64,000 bases of DNA, from NCBI RefSeq assembly GCF_016545825.1, contig NC_052618.1:38138196-38202195 (forward strand). Direction: 5' to 3'. This stretch comes from Eucalyptus grandis. Its lineage: Eukaryota > Streptophyta > Magnoliopsida > Myrtales > Myrtaceae. Every line of letters begins with the position of its first letter. The stretch's first letter is position 1. Of this stretch, positions 35,251 to 47,608 are shown piece after piece. The notes below the pieces were generated by a model. The model saw nothing but the letters and a program-made list of their open reading frames with translations, made no database searches and was not told the origin of the DNA. The position numbers and the translations under genes were made by a program.

Positions 35251-36837
35251 AAACCAAATGAAGTACCAAATAAAATACCAAATGTAGTTATGGCTGTTTC
35301 CGAAATATCTTGTAGAATTAAAACTTTTTGCATTCCTGGGCCATCTTATATATAATAAAAGATAACAGTCTGGCCCAAAAAACAAACAAGAAAGATTTAA
35401 GTCCTCGTTAATTCGCATTCCAGACCTTCCATGAGCCAAGCCTTATATCAAAATCAGACAAATAATTTTGTTTTTCCCTGTTTCAAAGAGGGAGTTCCTT
35501 TGGCAGCGGCAGCAGCAACAAATAATCAACATCTTTAAAGACAATTTTCCAACTGCGACTATGAAAATTCAAGGTCAGACTCGAAATTCAATGATAAAAT
35601 TGCCCTCGTGAGAAGATTCCAAATTCGAGAATGGCTGACAAGATGCTAGGGTGATAAGAATTACATCCTCAGCACTCTTGTCTGGTTTGAAAGGGAAAAT
35701 TGCATCTTAAACCCATGAAGTTAAACATGTGTTGGTCGAAAGTTAAACATGACTTTTGAAGGCAAAAATTTGCCACATTCAACAGAGGATTAGAGTAGGA
35801 CTGACCAAAAAAAAAAACAGATGATAAAGTTGTAAACCTTCGTAAGGTATCAAAACTGGAGAAACATGTAAAGGCTAACTCACAAACAACGAAAGGTGTT
35901 CGATAAGCGCAAATCACGTGAGTACCTAAGGGACACCAGAATGTCTCTTTTCTCGACAATAAATGCCTGCATATCTAGTAAAACAACCTACACAGAGAAA
36001 AATGATATACAAGTATCTTGAGAAGCACAAGGAGGCAGAACTCTGGGATTGCTCAAGAAGGTATTTTGTAACCACCCACTCTTTCCTGGATGAGTTTCAT
36101 GCAGAAGATACACCGCAAATCTGCTTGTCCAGTTGCCAATCTTTCATCTACATTTTCCGCCTTTGTTTCTGTCGTTGCAGTCATCAGACATCTAAGGTTG
36201 CATCAAGGGAGATCCACCATCAAGATGTTGACACTTTCACTGAGCGACACCTGGAAACATATAGGATACAATGTCTGAGTGAAACTGCAAGGAGAAAAAG
36301 CATTTCGGCTTTCATTTCAGCACGAAGGGACTAATAAGAAAGAAAAATGTTCATTCACAGAACTGATTGAACTAAGATAAACGTTGACCGATCTGTCCTC
36401 AAAATTTAGAGTGGCTGCACAAACCTTTAGGTAAAGAAGGAATTGCAACTGCATTTTAAGTAAACAAATACTGGATCCTTTGTAGCTGAAAACAGGCATA
36501 CATGAACGATATTCCAGCATCTTGTTATAATGATGGCAGTCATCTTAGAATGACACCATCTCCACCCAGAAATTTTCCACTATTTCCAGAACTTACTTTC
36601 ATTGGGAAAACATATGTAAACCAGGTATTTATCAAACAATATCAAGCTCAAAATAAAGAACCAGGCAGCCACTCTCCTTCCCCAGTCTGTCATCTCGCGC
36701 GACACAAATACCCCAAAATCCAGCCTCCCCAATCCTAGGTGCTAAGAATGGAAGCGCATTGAGTTCGGGTTCAAATCCTAGCCAAATCCTCATATGGGAT
36801 TATAATGGCATTTGAAGAGAAAACCCTATGGGGTTTT
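35251..36837. other. No supported gene
   Basis: Open frames exist on both strands (for example 35963-36334 +), but none shows a recognisable domain or clear splice-consistent homology. On the minus strand around 36100-36200 a short conserved-looking stretch begins MTATTETKAENVDERL. It may be an exon of an unidentified gene. Confidence 0.4.
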
Positions 36838-37078
36838 GGGGTTTTGCTTTGGGCTGAGTTTGGAATCTAGATGGACGGTATCCCAAAAACCGAACCAAAC
36901 TATTCATACTTAAAAATATCATTAATCTCAAGCAATTCACCACTTCTATAGGCAATTATCGCTTACTTTTTGTATTAATATGTCTTTTATTTGGATACTT
37001 AAAAGAATCACATCAATTGAGTTTCAGATTCCCAATTACTTCTTCAGGCCGGCTTTAGCACTTCCTCTCAAAAAGCGT
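36838..37078. repeat. Dispersed direct repeat, copy 2 (pairs with 33617-33862)
   Basis: See the partner copy. Directly after this copy comes agcgtagggtgctgag, a 16-base string that also occurs at about 34545 in the P450 exon-1 relic. Confidence 0.9.
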
Positions 37079-40000
37079 AGGGTGCTGAGACATTCTGCGC
37101 GTGCAAAAAAAGATTACGAATCAGATTCGCTCCGTGGCAAACGCCTACCGATGGAAAAGGAGCACAGCTCGGTCGCCGACGTACCTGTTTGCTTCTGGCG
37201 GAGGTTGAGCGCCATGGCTGCCGGAAGCTGCGTTCAGCTCGAGCTTACGAGATGGAGAAGAGAGAGTGGAGATTCGCGCAGGAGATCATTCGCCGCTCCG
37301 GCGGTCGCTTCTCCCGAGCTTTCGGCCTCGATCGCGATCTGGAGACAGTAGCAGCGTCCATGGGAAACGTTGCCGACAAGATGACGAGCCGGATTTGCAG
37401 TCGTGCTTTCGTAATGGGCTCGATCGGTTCGGCCTGATTTGGGCCGAGCGATTTGTCCGGCCCATTTTGCGGCCCAAGTGAGAGATGGCCCGTTGAGCAG
37501 TGATTTCGGTAGACCAGATAAATTCCATCATATCTATGGTTTGGCGACATCTCTAGATGGGACGAACCTGGATAAGGCCGGATGATACTAGAGATAACTT
37601 CACTGGGCCTAAGATATGGGATTGATCCAAATTAGATAAGAGAAAAGAAAATGGTTAAAAATAGAATGGGACTACTATCATAATTACGATGGTCGTTGGC
37701 ATTGGATATGATCTCATCATCGTTATATTCTAAATTTTTCCAAACAAAATATAGGATATGAGCAATTGGAAGTTATCTTACCATATTGAATCATATACGT
37801 TATGACGGTTCAAGTCAAGAACGGAACCAGCACGTTTCTTCCGGAAAAGGTCAATAGGAAAGGGCCGGGAAAACTTTAGGTGTTTCCATAGTAAGACATT
37901 CTCGTCTTTGAAAGCTAATTAGTGGGTATCAAGTGCTACGTACTTTTCTATTTCCCAAAAATATCATACTTGTAATGCGATGACTAATTTGGACATATGA
38001 GATCATTATTTTCGTTAAGCATGGAACAAAAATTACTCTCTGAGGTTTGAATTAGAGGTCCTTAGAACAAACCAAATGTACAAACTAAAATAAATTGATT
38101 TGACCTAATGTATTATCACACTTGACTTGAAGTTGAGGTTTCATTTTGCTAGAGCTTTATTTTTCAACTTTCAGCTTGAGCTTAACTCGTTAAGTATTAT
38201 ATGTCTCAATACCACCCTATCTAGACACGACTCAGTTATTAATTTCTATCATGAAACTTAAGCTCTAGCTCAAATTTCATCATCAAATGAAAACTACAAC
38301 TGATATGATTTTTTTTTTGTCATATGGAAACTCATTCGTGTATTTAACATAGAACACATTTGAATGAATGAAATTAAGCTTTATAAGTTATTAAAAATAA
38401 CTTATTAGGAAGTTTGGGGCCAATTCGGTTTAAATATCAGGGCCAAATTAGGCTAGGGAGCTCTTGAGCAATTCAAGTAAAGCATAATCAATCTCATTTT
38501 GACTCCATCTGATCCTCGAATCACTTGTACTCAGGTCAAACTTAGCAAGAGCTGAAGAATCTCCGTTCATTAATAAGTCGGGACAATAGTCATGATTGGA
38601 CCTTGGATTTCTTTCTAAAGTTTTGGCTCTAGTAACTAATGTTGACACATGAATTTTGTTAATATCTTTATTTGGTGAACCAAAACCAATGATTTTGGTA
38701 GTGACCGAACACTAGGGAAAATAAAAAAGTTTAGAGTAAATGTATCATATATGTACAAGTTATATTTTTTATATCATAAAAAGTTTAGAGTAAATGTGTT
38801 ATAATGAGTATAGAGTTTAGGATAAATGTATCATTGATGCGCATTGTTTAGGATCTTTATGATTTTTTCTCTTCACTTAAGGCTATATTTGTTTCATGGA
38901 ATATTTTCCATAATTTTTTGTGTTTGGGGTGTAAACTTCTTAAAATTGGGAAAATGATGTCCATTTCTGAAAAAAGAAAATCATTTTCTCCCCGCCTCTC
39001 GTCCTCGTCTCCTCCTCCTTCCTCTCGTCCTTTCTTCAGAGCTTCTCCATCTTTCTCCCCTTGAGTCTTTCTCTCGTCCAATTCTCTGGAGCTTCTTCGT
39101 CTCGTCCCTCGTCTCCGGAACTCTCCTCCTGCCGCCACCGCAGCCGCGGTGTGCTTCTCTTCTAGATAGCAGAGTAGAGAGGGCGTTCCCGCCGTTGTTT
39201 AGTCATCCTTCACAGTCCCAAGTCAATCATCGGGCGATTTGCTGAAGTTTCGCGTCCACTGATATCTTGGAAGTCCAAATTGTAGATCCAGGTCGGTTTC
39301 CACCCCTCGTCTCTGAGCAATTCTCCAATGTCGAGTGCAGTTCCGTCTTCATTCACGTCGAATCGGCTGTGTGTTCGTTGTTTATCGCGGTACTTCACTT
39401 GCTCTCTGGTGGGGGTTGAGTTGAACGCATTCAACAAGAAGTAAGTTACAAATGATTCAGAAGTAGTCGCCTGTTGGCATACTTTCTAGGTCGCCACATA
39501 GGGCAATCGCGTGAGCACTCCGGCATTTTCATGATGAGACGAATGATGGACATGCAAATCTTTCTCCACAACTTAAAGCCGGAGTTCACTGCATCTGGCC
39601 TATGGAAGATGATTCATGCAATGATTTTCTCAGATGAAAGTAATATGTCACGGTGATTTCATTTCCTGAGATGGTGCTAATCACCGAGCCACCTATTGAG
39701 TCATTAACTTCAACTCCTCCCCAGGTGTTTTGAATCTTGAGGGAAGAAGGTGAATATGTTCACATTTGACAGAGCCCAGTGCAAGGTTTTCTTTTGAAAA
39801 GAAACGTTCAGCTCTTCTCTGATCAATGGAAACTTAACGCCCGCCGAAGCAATTGAGTAATGGTCCACTTGCACAACGCGGAGTTTTCTAATACCTTTGT
39901 GGTGCAAAGTTTGTTGATTATTATTTTGGTTGGTTGGGTTAATGTTCGCTTTGTTTGCACGTTTATTTATGGTCTAGGGTGGCAGATGGTAATTGAAACT

Positions 40001-41861
40001 TTTTAGCTATGAAAGCTATTGAAAGCATTTGTTCGTCGTACTTATAGGTGTTCACATGATTAAAGGTTGAAGTTTGTTTGTGGGTTGTGTTTGAGTTGAG
40101 TGAGAGGTCAAGAGGGTTTGAAGGCATAGGGAGGGATTGCTAAAGTGGCTGAAACAGAAATGAGGAGCTGCACTTTCCCAGAGCTTAGCTGCATTCACGT
40201 CAAATTCATTGGCACGAATTGGCTCTCTTATAGAGTGCTAGGCATAACCGAGCAGGTAAATTTGGAAAGCAATTTTTGGTAGAAATTGATATTTCTTGGT
40301 CGTTTCTGGCTCTTATTGAAAAGAAGCTACTTTGTATAATCATAAGCAAATATATTTGTAGAAATTGATGTTTGCTGGTTCATAAGTTTAGTTCCACCTT
40401 CGTGTATGCTTTGCTTACATCTTTGAACCTGACCACCCAATTCTTGAGTGCATAATGTTTCTCAATTTGTGAATTGATGATTCGCAAATATTCCCAAATG
40501 CTGCTCTAAATTGATAACTCTTAAACATGGCAACTAGTGTTTGTGAAACAATCTTCTCAGTTTTAAGTATAGTTGTGACTTGGCAATCACGTTTCTATCA
40601 ATGTGTGTTAGAATTTAATAGAACATGGAACTTACAATTCATTGTGCAGATGGATAATGATAAAATCCAAGTGGCAGTAGTGGGTGCCGCTGCAGCAGCA
40701 ATCATGACTGTTATCACACTAGTCATGGATGATTATAATCATTTTGAGATGGTCATAGCTGAGAAAAAACGAAATCTATCAATATGTGACGGTAAGTTTT
40801 TTCATCACTTGTCATGGGCCATGTAAATGCAATTCTTTTGTCTTCTTGTTTTCTTTTTTTTTCTTGTGAAGGCAAAAGATGTCTAGCTCTTTTCCTTTCG
40901 GTTTTAGCTCAAAGTGAGAAGTTCCTGCAATTTTAGTTGAATGCTATGGCACCACGATTGTTACTGCTTGTATCTCTAGTTGGAATAATCCCATAAATAG
41001 TTTCCTCTATTCAATCTGCAGTTTCATAGTATTGTTTGGATGCCTTCTTCTACTGGAAATTTTACTATAAATAAGGTGTGGGGGGTAAAAATCGGATCTT
41101 CACCAGCTAAAGTGCTGGCATCAGCTGGTTTGGTTCGATTCAGACATACCAATACACAGTCTTATATGCTGGCTTGTTATTTCAAATATGCTGCCTACTA
41201 GATTGATCGAAGGAGGAGAATCCTAGGAAGGGAATCCTTTTTTAATGATGTTTGCATTCTCTGTGGATCTTTCAAGTTCGGCCACAGCCGCTTGAGTTTC
41301 GTCAAACTCGCCGATATTAACTCCAACCCCAGCGCCTCTAGGTCTGGGTCTGGACTTTCAACAGCCTTACCGCACCACCTTTTTTTCAACTCCCCTGCCT
41401 TTAGTCTCAGATCTCCCACCACATGGCTAAAAAGCTTCCTCTTCATCATCTTCTCTCGCAGAGGCTGTATATCTGTTATCTCCCGTTTGGCTCATCGGTT
41501 TCAAGCTCAGATGGCTGTGCTGGTAGCCATGATGCAGAAATTGTCTGCACCATCTGAGACGAACGTCTCTAATCAATGCTTCATCATCTCTAGCTTTTCT
41601 GCAGCCTTCATCGCTTTCGTGAGATTATGGTGGGTTTTTTGTTTTTTTCCTGAAATTTTCCCCTTATGATGTTGGTTTTTGTTTTTCCTTCAAAGAACCT
41701 GAGAACACATTGATTGGAGTTGTTCAAAGATAAAGGCAACAAACAAGAGTCACTGTTACGCTTCTGCTTTGATGGCATCTCCAGCGCTAAACTTTGCTGA
41801 CGAAACAATGTTTGGAAGCTCGAGTGTCCATGGCCAAGCCCGACAAAATTCGAGCAGTCAC
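37079..41861. other. Mostly non-coding; possible gene or transposase remnants at 37.1-37.4, 39.2-39.5, 40.6-40.8 and 41.2-41.6 kb
   Basis: 37130-37440 is locally GC-rich and open in several frames but unrecognised. 38880-39160 begins with 'tatatttgtttcatggaatattttcc', similar to MITE ends, and continues as a CT-rich tract. 40653-40790 (+) encodes an alanine-rich segment (VAVVGAAAAAIMTVITLV) followed by a GT donor. It could be the start of a HARBI1-like nuclease, but that is only a guess. 41198-41449 (-) is an unidentified open frame. None is supported well enough to call separately. Confidence 0.4.
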
Positions 41862-43212
41862 TTGGATTTCTCCATACTGTCCTTCCTTTAATTATGGTAC
41901 CCTTGAGATGTGGATCACAAAACATAAAATACAAGTAGTACATCCCCGTCTTATCGATCTCAACAGTCATGCTATCCATCTTTATTTCTTGATTTCTCCC
42001 AGCAAAGGAAGTTGTTATGCGTCTAGGCCATTCGGGGTTATCTGGGATTCTCCGAATAATAACTGACCTAATTTGCAGGCTTTCTCATCAGCCAACTGCG
42101 GAGTACAACATATCATATCAGATTTCAAATAAGAACTTCCGATCTTTTATACCAAGTATGATAGCCTCCACTGAGCCACTATTCTCTTGCATTCCATTTT
42201 GTGCATCAGCGGACTCCTTTCTCCTTATGAAGGCGACATCATCAGGCCTAAGTTGGGGAATCAAGATGAAGAAATCGAATCAATATCAATAATCGTAGGG
42301 AAAACCTTCAAACCGAGATTGATGAGGGTTTGCACGAAAGAGATAGACTATAAGATCGTCTGTCTCCAATCCAGTAACAATATGCACAAAGTTCAAGCAA
42401 TTGTGCAAACACATGCGTTCGTGTCTATAGAACAGGTAGCTGGCACATCAAAAAAAAAAGAAAAAGAAAAGAAGGGAAAGTAGGCACACCAAGAGGTCCA
42501 AATATGATGCTTACATTACATGAACCATCAAATAGAAAGAACATCAGCATAATTTAGAGGCAGCAAAGCACTTAAAATCACTCATGTAACGAACACAATC
42601 TAGCCCCGCACTTTGACTACAAAAAGCAATCGAGTCCTAGAATTCCCAATTAATCCCTAAAACTCAAATCAAAACGTAGGAAATCCTCTAGCGAACCCGC
42701 GGCCGACTCCAGACGATTCATCCAAGGACTTCGATCGTGTTCTCCTGTGGATATACGTACAAACTGCATAGAATCTAAGCAAGTTCAAACACTCGCACGG
42801 CTGCAGCACAACGTTCCGGAAACCAAAACGAAGACGGAGCATCCATTTCGGACGCCGGCAAACCACCGAAATGAAGGAATCCGCACCTGATGAAGGACTT
42901 CCCCTTGGGGCCGGTCGTGATGTTGGGAGACAACGTCGTGGAGGAGGAAGGCGGGATCACAGAGCGGGGGCCGCGGAGGCCCTTGCTGCCGCCGTGGAAG
43001 AAGAAGGCGTTGGAGCGGGAGGTGATGGCCTCGTTGAAGTAGTCGTGGACGGAAGCGTTGACAGCGGCGATCGAAACCAAAGCCGCGACGACGAAGAAGG
43101 AGGAGAAGAACCTAACCGACGGTGAGCTCTGCGCGATTCTCTCACTTCCATCTCCTTCCTCCTTCACCCTCTCTCTCTTCCTGAGTTGAATGAGCTTTGA
43201 CAAGGGAACCAA
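41862..43212 (-). pseudogene. TMEM87/lung-seven-transmembrane receptor family gene, first two exons, broken
   Basis: These are Golgi/endomembrane proteins with a luminal N-terminal domain followed by seven membrane helices. Exon 1 (43212-42888) has a hydrophobic signal segment (FFSSFFVVAALVSIAAV), then ASVHDYFNEAITSRSNAFFF and GKSFIR before a GT donor. Exon 2 (about 42280-41862) carries SVEAIIL, an ICCTPQLAD block and KTGMYYLYFMFCDPHLKGT, ending near WRNP. Two one-base frameshifts break exon 2: near SYLKSDMICC, and a G missing before VIIRR. The membrane helices that should follow are absent downstream, so the gene is 3'-truncated as well. The order of motifs matches plant homologues such as Arabidopsis At1g72480-type proteins. 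Confidence 0.75.
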
Positions 43213-44928
43213 CCTCGGAGCTGAACTGAGATGCTTTCCATCTTCCTTATTTTAATTTCTTAAAAATCCCTACTTTCCCAATAAGTAAATTTGGATTATT
43301 TGGATTAAAAATGATTAAACTTCCAATTCCCATTTTCTTATTTTAACTAAAGTTAGGATGAGTAAAGAATATTTCACTACTGATAGCATAAAAGATTTTT
43401 TTATCAACTTGGGTTGGTTCTTAATTTTCGTGGAAAATTATGAGACATATGATCGAAAGAACTTATGACCATCAAAAGGAAAATTATGCCCATATTAAAT
43501 AAAAATTATGACCCATTATGTAATTTTTTAATAATAGAAAAAGTGATGTACTATGAACTTAGGCAGCTTGCTATTTTTTTGTGGACAAATAGAAATCATG
43601 GGATCTATATTACTTGCGACAACAAAATGGAAATTATGTTCTGTAAAGAAGGTTACAAAAATGATATGTGATGGATAAGTTGTTATTATTGGCAAAAATT
43701 GTGAATTTCAAAGGAAGAGTGCTATCAATTAGCCAATATCCGTTCTTGTTTTTTTTTTTTTTTTTTGTGTGTAAATCATCATACTAGATGATCTTGAAAA
43801 GATTCTTTTGTAGTTCACATCAAAATTGAAAATAATTAAGTTATTTATCCAAATGATACTGATCTTTTTTGGTACGTTTACGAAAGTAGATATAAACAAA
43901 ACCCTAATTTCAATATGATATGAATCTAAAAAAACACCTTTGGTTATTGTAATTTTTGGAGATGATGATCTGGCATGGGTTTACAATCTTAATTTGATAC
44001 ATGCGAGTAAATTCTAACCCTTGTTAATATAATGCATTCGGAGATTTTAATATTCATGATATGTCGAAATTTGTTATCAAACTAATGGGGAATACATGGA
44101 ATATAAATATACTTTTTTATTGGTTTAAAAATTGCTTAACTGGGATTTCTGCACATTGACATTGACACTCTCCTAATCTTGTTCTCAATTTGTGTTGAAT
44201 GAAAGTCCGCAAGCTGAGTTATGATGGACTTTGACTAGAGATAACTTAGCCCTTGTTGGATTTTTAACTTCTAATTTTGGTATTTTGGTCATAACAAGTC
44301 AACGACTACTTAGCTTTCACTAACCTTGCACATTCTTTCAATTTAATGTTTGCAAGGCCAGAACTAGTGCACCAATATAAATAGGAGAAAAATTATCAAA
44401 ACAATTCTATTTTTTTTCCGTCATAGATATTTTACAATTGTGTCAATTCAATTCATCCAATCAATTTTGTGCGGCGAGCACTAATGTGAAGGCCATCCAA
44501 TGCCAGCCATCTTGCCGATGCTAATGTAAATAATTTTAAAAATATTTTATTATTTTATTAAATTTTCCTTTTTTTTTATTTCTCTTTTTTTTCTTTATCA
44601 GACTAAATTAGCACAAATGCAAAGGTTTTAGAATTGAATTAACAAAAAATAAGGTTTTAGGACTGAATAGGAAAAATTGTAATAGATTTAGGATGTTTTT
44701 GGTAATTTTCCTTATGAATCGGTTAGATGCTTAAAGAGCACTTTCAATACATTATTTTAACTTGTGGGCATAAAATATCAAAATTGTATGATTCTATCAT
44801 GTTCGATTTAGTCGAATCTAAATCGGTAACATTCATTAGCCTCTATATTTGTATGAGGTCGGTGAATTTATTTTTTTTTCATTTATTTGGTGAATACAAA
44901 GTCAACCTACCTAGTTTGAAATATTGGA
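43213..44928. other. AT-rich intergenic, no gene seen
   Basis: Long AT-rich stretch with homopolymer runs (poly(T) at 43748-43766). Open frames are short and unrecognised. Confidence 0.55.
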
Positions 44929-45483
44929 TGTGACATCCCGAAATTCGACCCCGTTTCGATCAAATGAAATGTGCATATTGTCGGCGCGCCTATGGTCTTT
45001 TTTCTCTAAGCTGATCACTCACGAGTTAATTAACCTTTTGGGTGAAGCCGTTAAGAGATATATCCGCGGAAAACTCCCTAAAAGCTACCTAATGATTGGA
45101 TTGGACTAAAATCGCGTCCTGGCCGATTTTAACTATGAAATTTAATTCGGTTTCGGGAATCGAATATTCGGCGTGTCACGATTCATTTTTAGGATCTTGT
45201 CTCATCGTTCGTAGAATTATCGACGAGTCCGAAATTTCGGAAAAGAAATTATTTGAGGAAAAATTGAAGACAGAAAGAAAATAGAAAGAGAAAAGAAAAG
45301 AAAAAAAAAAGAATAATGGTATTATTTTATTTTATTTCTCTCTCTCCCTCTCTCTTCTTTTCTCTCTCTCTCTTTCTTCCTCTTTTTCCCTCGTGTGATT
45401 CCCCCTCCACCGAATTGTGGGCTGGCTTCCACCTTACTTTTCCTTTTTTCTTCTTTTTGACTTTTCAACTCTCTCTCTTAACC

Positions 45484-45492
45484 CTCCCTCAC
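45484..45492. repeat. 9 bp target site duplication, left
   Basis: ctccctcac, identical to 54775-54783, directly outside the inverted repeat. Confidence 0.85.
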
Positions 45493-46640
45493 GAGAAAAT
45501 ATTCAGTGGTTAGCAATCGCCACGTCATCGTCCTACGTGGTGCGCACTTACCACTCGGAGATCGACACGCGTCCTGTGGGACCCGCTGGAAAATGGAGGG
45601 GCGGGCTCGGCTTGGCTCGGCTCGCTGAAGAAGAAAAGACAGGTCAAGACTCCTGCCCAAAAGATTTCTCTCTCCTGCATTGAATTTTCTGCAATTTTCT
45701 CTCTCTCTCTCACTTTCTCTCCTCCTCCCTCTCGCGACGTCCGCTCTGCTCTCTCTCTCCCCCCTCCGCGAAGTCGTCCGACGCCGACGCCGACGCAGCC
45801 TTCGCTTCCTCCCCTGAACTCGACTCTGACGCCGACGCAGCCTCCGCTTCCTCCCCTGAACCCAACTCTGACGCCGACGCCCCTCCGCCTCCCTCTCGCG
45901 ACCTCTAGTCCGCTCTCTCTCTCTCGTCCTCGAAGTCGCGCCTCTCTTCCAGCAAACCCCGACGCCGACGCCCCTCCACCGGTTGCCTCCGTCGGCGTCG
46001 GAGTCCGTCGCCCCCGTCTCCTCCGCCTCCGCCTACGCGCCCGACGCCAACGCGTCGAACCACGATGGCGAAAATGGAGGAGAGAAAAACGACGAAGCAG
46101 AAGACGGAGACGAAGAAGCAGAAGCGCGCGCGCTCGGGGTTCTGGACATGGGTCGTCGCGTCGGTCGCGTTCCGGCTCGCCCTCGTCTTCCTCCCTAGGA
46201 ACCTCGGCCTATCCACCCGCCCCGAGGTCACCAGCTCTCTCACCAGCATTCGCCGCCGTAACGCCGCCTCTCTTCGCTTCGTCGATCGATTCCCGATCCC
46301 CGATCCCCCCTCCTCCCTTGAAATCTTGGAGGTCCATTTTCTGATACGATTTCTGGTTTTTCTTGTTTGTGCCGCCTGCAGTTGGCGAAGGCTACTGGTT
46401 GAAGCAGTCGGTGATGTCTCCCTACGCTCCTTTGCTGTTGCTTGTTCTCGGACCTCTCGCTGTCAAAAGGTAACTACCGGAGTATAATCGCCGATGCATT
46501 TTGAAGGCTAGGTTGATTGTGAGCTTTGCTGGTTATCTGCTAGAACTGAACTAGATTTATCTGGCGCTATCTAAGCGGAGGCTGTGGCTTGTGCGAAAAG
46601 TTGTTTTCGATTCCAGAAATTGAATTTCTTTTTAGGGGAG
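45493..46640 (+). repeat. Left terminal inverted repeat, 1.15 kb
   Basis: The reverse complement of 53525-54774 matches this segment end to end, from gagaaaatattcag to the last common string tttttaggggag. Differences are scattered substitutions and short indels. The main difference is a deletion of about 128 bp here, which removes PIG-U intron 2 and adjoining exon bases. Outer parts are CT/CG-rich leader with gacgccgacgc iterations; inner parts carry PIG-U exons. Confidence 0.9.
46065..46469 (+). pseudogene. PIGU: PIG-U (GPI transamidase subunit) 5' fragment in left inverted repeat
   Basis: PIG-U is a membrane subunit of the ER complex that attaches GPI anchors to proteins. Exon 1 (46065-46257) is open: a lysine-rich start (MAKMEERKTT), the first membrane segment FWTWVVASVAFRLALVFLPR, then STRPEVTSSLTSIRR. 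After a GT-AG intron, the next exon (46382-46469) reads GEGYWLKQSVMSPYA joined to LLLLVLGPLAVKR and a GT donor. The expected GSMYHGSP stretch and intron 2 are deleted, though the frame is kept. Only about the first 90 residues of a roughly 400-residue protein are present. It is transcribed inward, toward the RING exons on the same strand. The upstream CT-rich leader may be the original promoter and 5' untranslated region. Confidence 0.8.
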
Positions 46641-47608
46641 ACTTGGAAGATGTTCTCCGGAGCAGTTCTGCATATAGGAACTGCATTTGCTTTAATTGCG
46701 TGGTTGATAATTTTTTTTACGTGGTATGTTGCACCTCGCACTTACTCTTTTAATGCCTTAACAGTGAGCATTTCTTTGGATGATGAGCTCCACAAAAGTC
46801 AGTGATAAAATTGGTTTTCAATTGTTGCTGATTAATCACCCAGATAAAGCCTGTTACTGAGAACTGAAAATATACATGTTCAGTTAAAAATATTCCTGCT
46901 TTCATGCCCTTGCTTTTATGTTGCCTTGATAAGTGCACCTCTGCAATTGGAGATTGACCAGGGCAAATTTTTGTTCCCATGGAATTAGCAGTTCATTGTT
47001 TTCTGTCACATTAGTCAGATTGGAAAGCATGGTTCAAATGACAACAAGGGGAGAAAAAGTGACATCGAAAAAGAACTTGGATTCTCTGTCATTGCCCGTG
47101 GGCATTATATGGCTTTCTAATGTCTACTTAGTCTAATATTCAACATTTACTGTACTGGGAATAAGCATGTAATAACGAGATACTTGAAATGCTCAAGGTA
47201 TATGGTTAAGAGCACTTTATTGCTGCCTGCTACCAGACACATGGCGAGCGTGAGAGAGCAAGAACAAGCATACGACCAGTTGGAGGACAAGATGAGAAGA
47301 GAATGTGAGAAACGAGAAAAACAATTAATGGGTCAATGTAACCCTGAAAAAAGTTATTTAGTTACTGTAGAGCAATATTGCTCTATGGTCAATCCCGCCT
47401 TTTGGTAGACGGTATTCTTGAGATTTATGTTTAGCTAGGTCTACTTATCTGATAGAGTTGTGCATACTTGAGCTTCGAGCCCACGTCTTGTGCTGAGCCT
47501 TCATGAGATCATCAATTAGTAATAAAAATAATTACCTTGAAGAGGATATTTTAACTGAGCTCAGCATTTTGATAATCTATTTCGACTCTCTCTTGTCATG
47601 ATGTGCAG
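46641..47608. other. Pack-MULE interior between PIG-U fragment and RING exons
   Basis: No recognised exon. 46584-46805 (+) has a hydrophobic frame (ALIAWLIIFFTWYV) and 47184-47408 (+) a charged frame. Neither matches the missing first exon of the RING protein, which normally starts with a Cys-rich MGAVCCCF-type motif. Confidence 0.5.

Noticed and set aside
40527..40826. Start of a HARBI1-like transposase
   Set aside because: Only about 45 residues look plausible and no catalytic region follows, so it is mentioned in the non-coding entry only.
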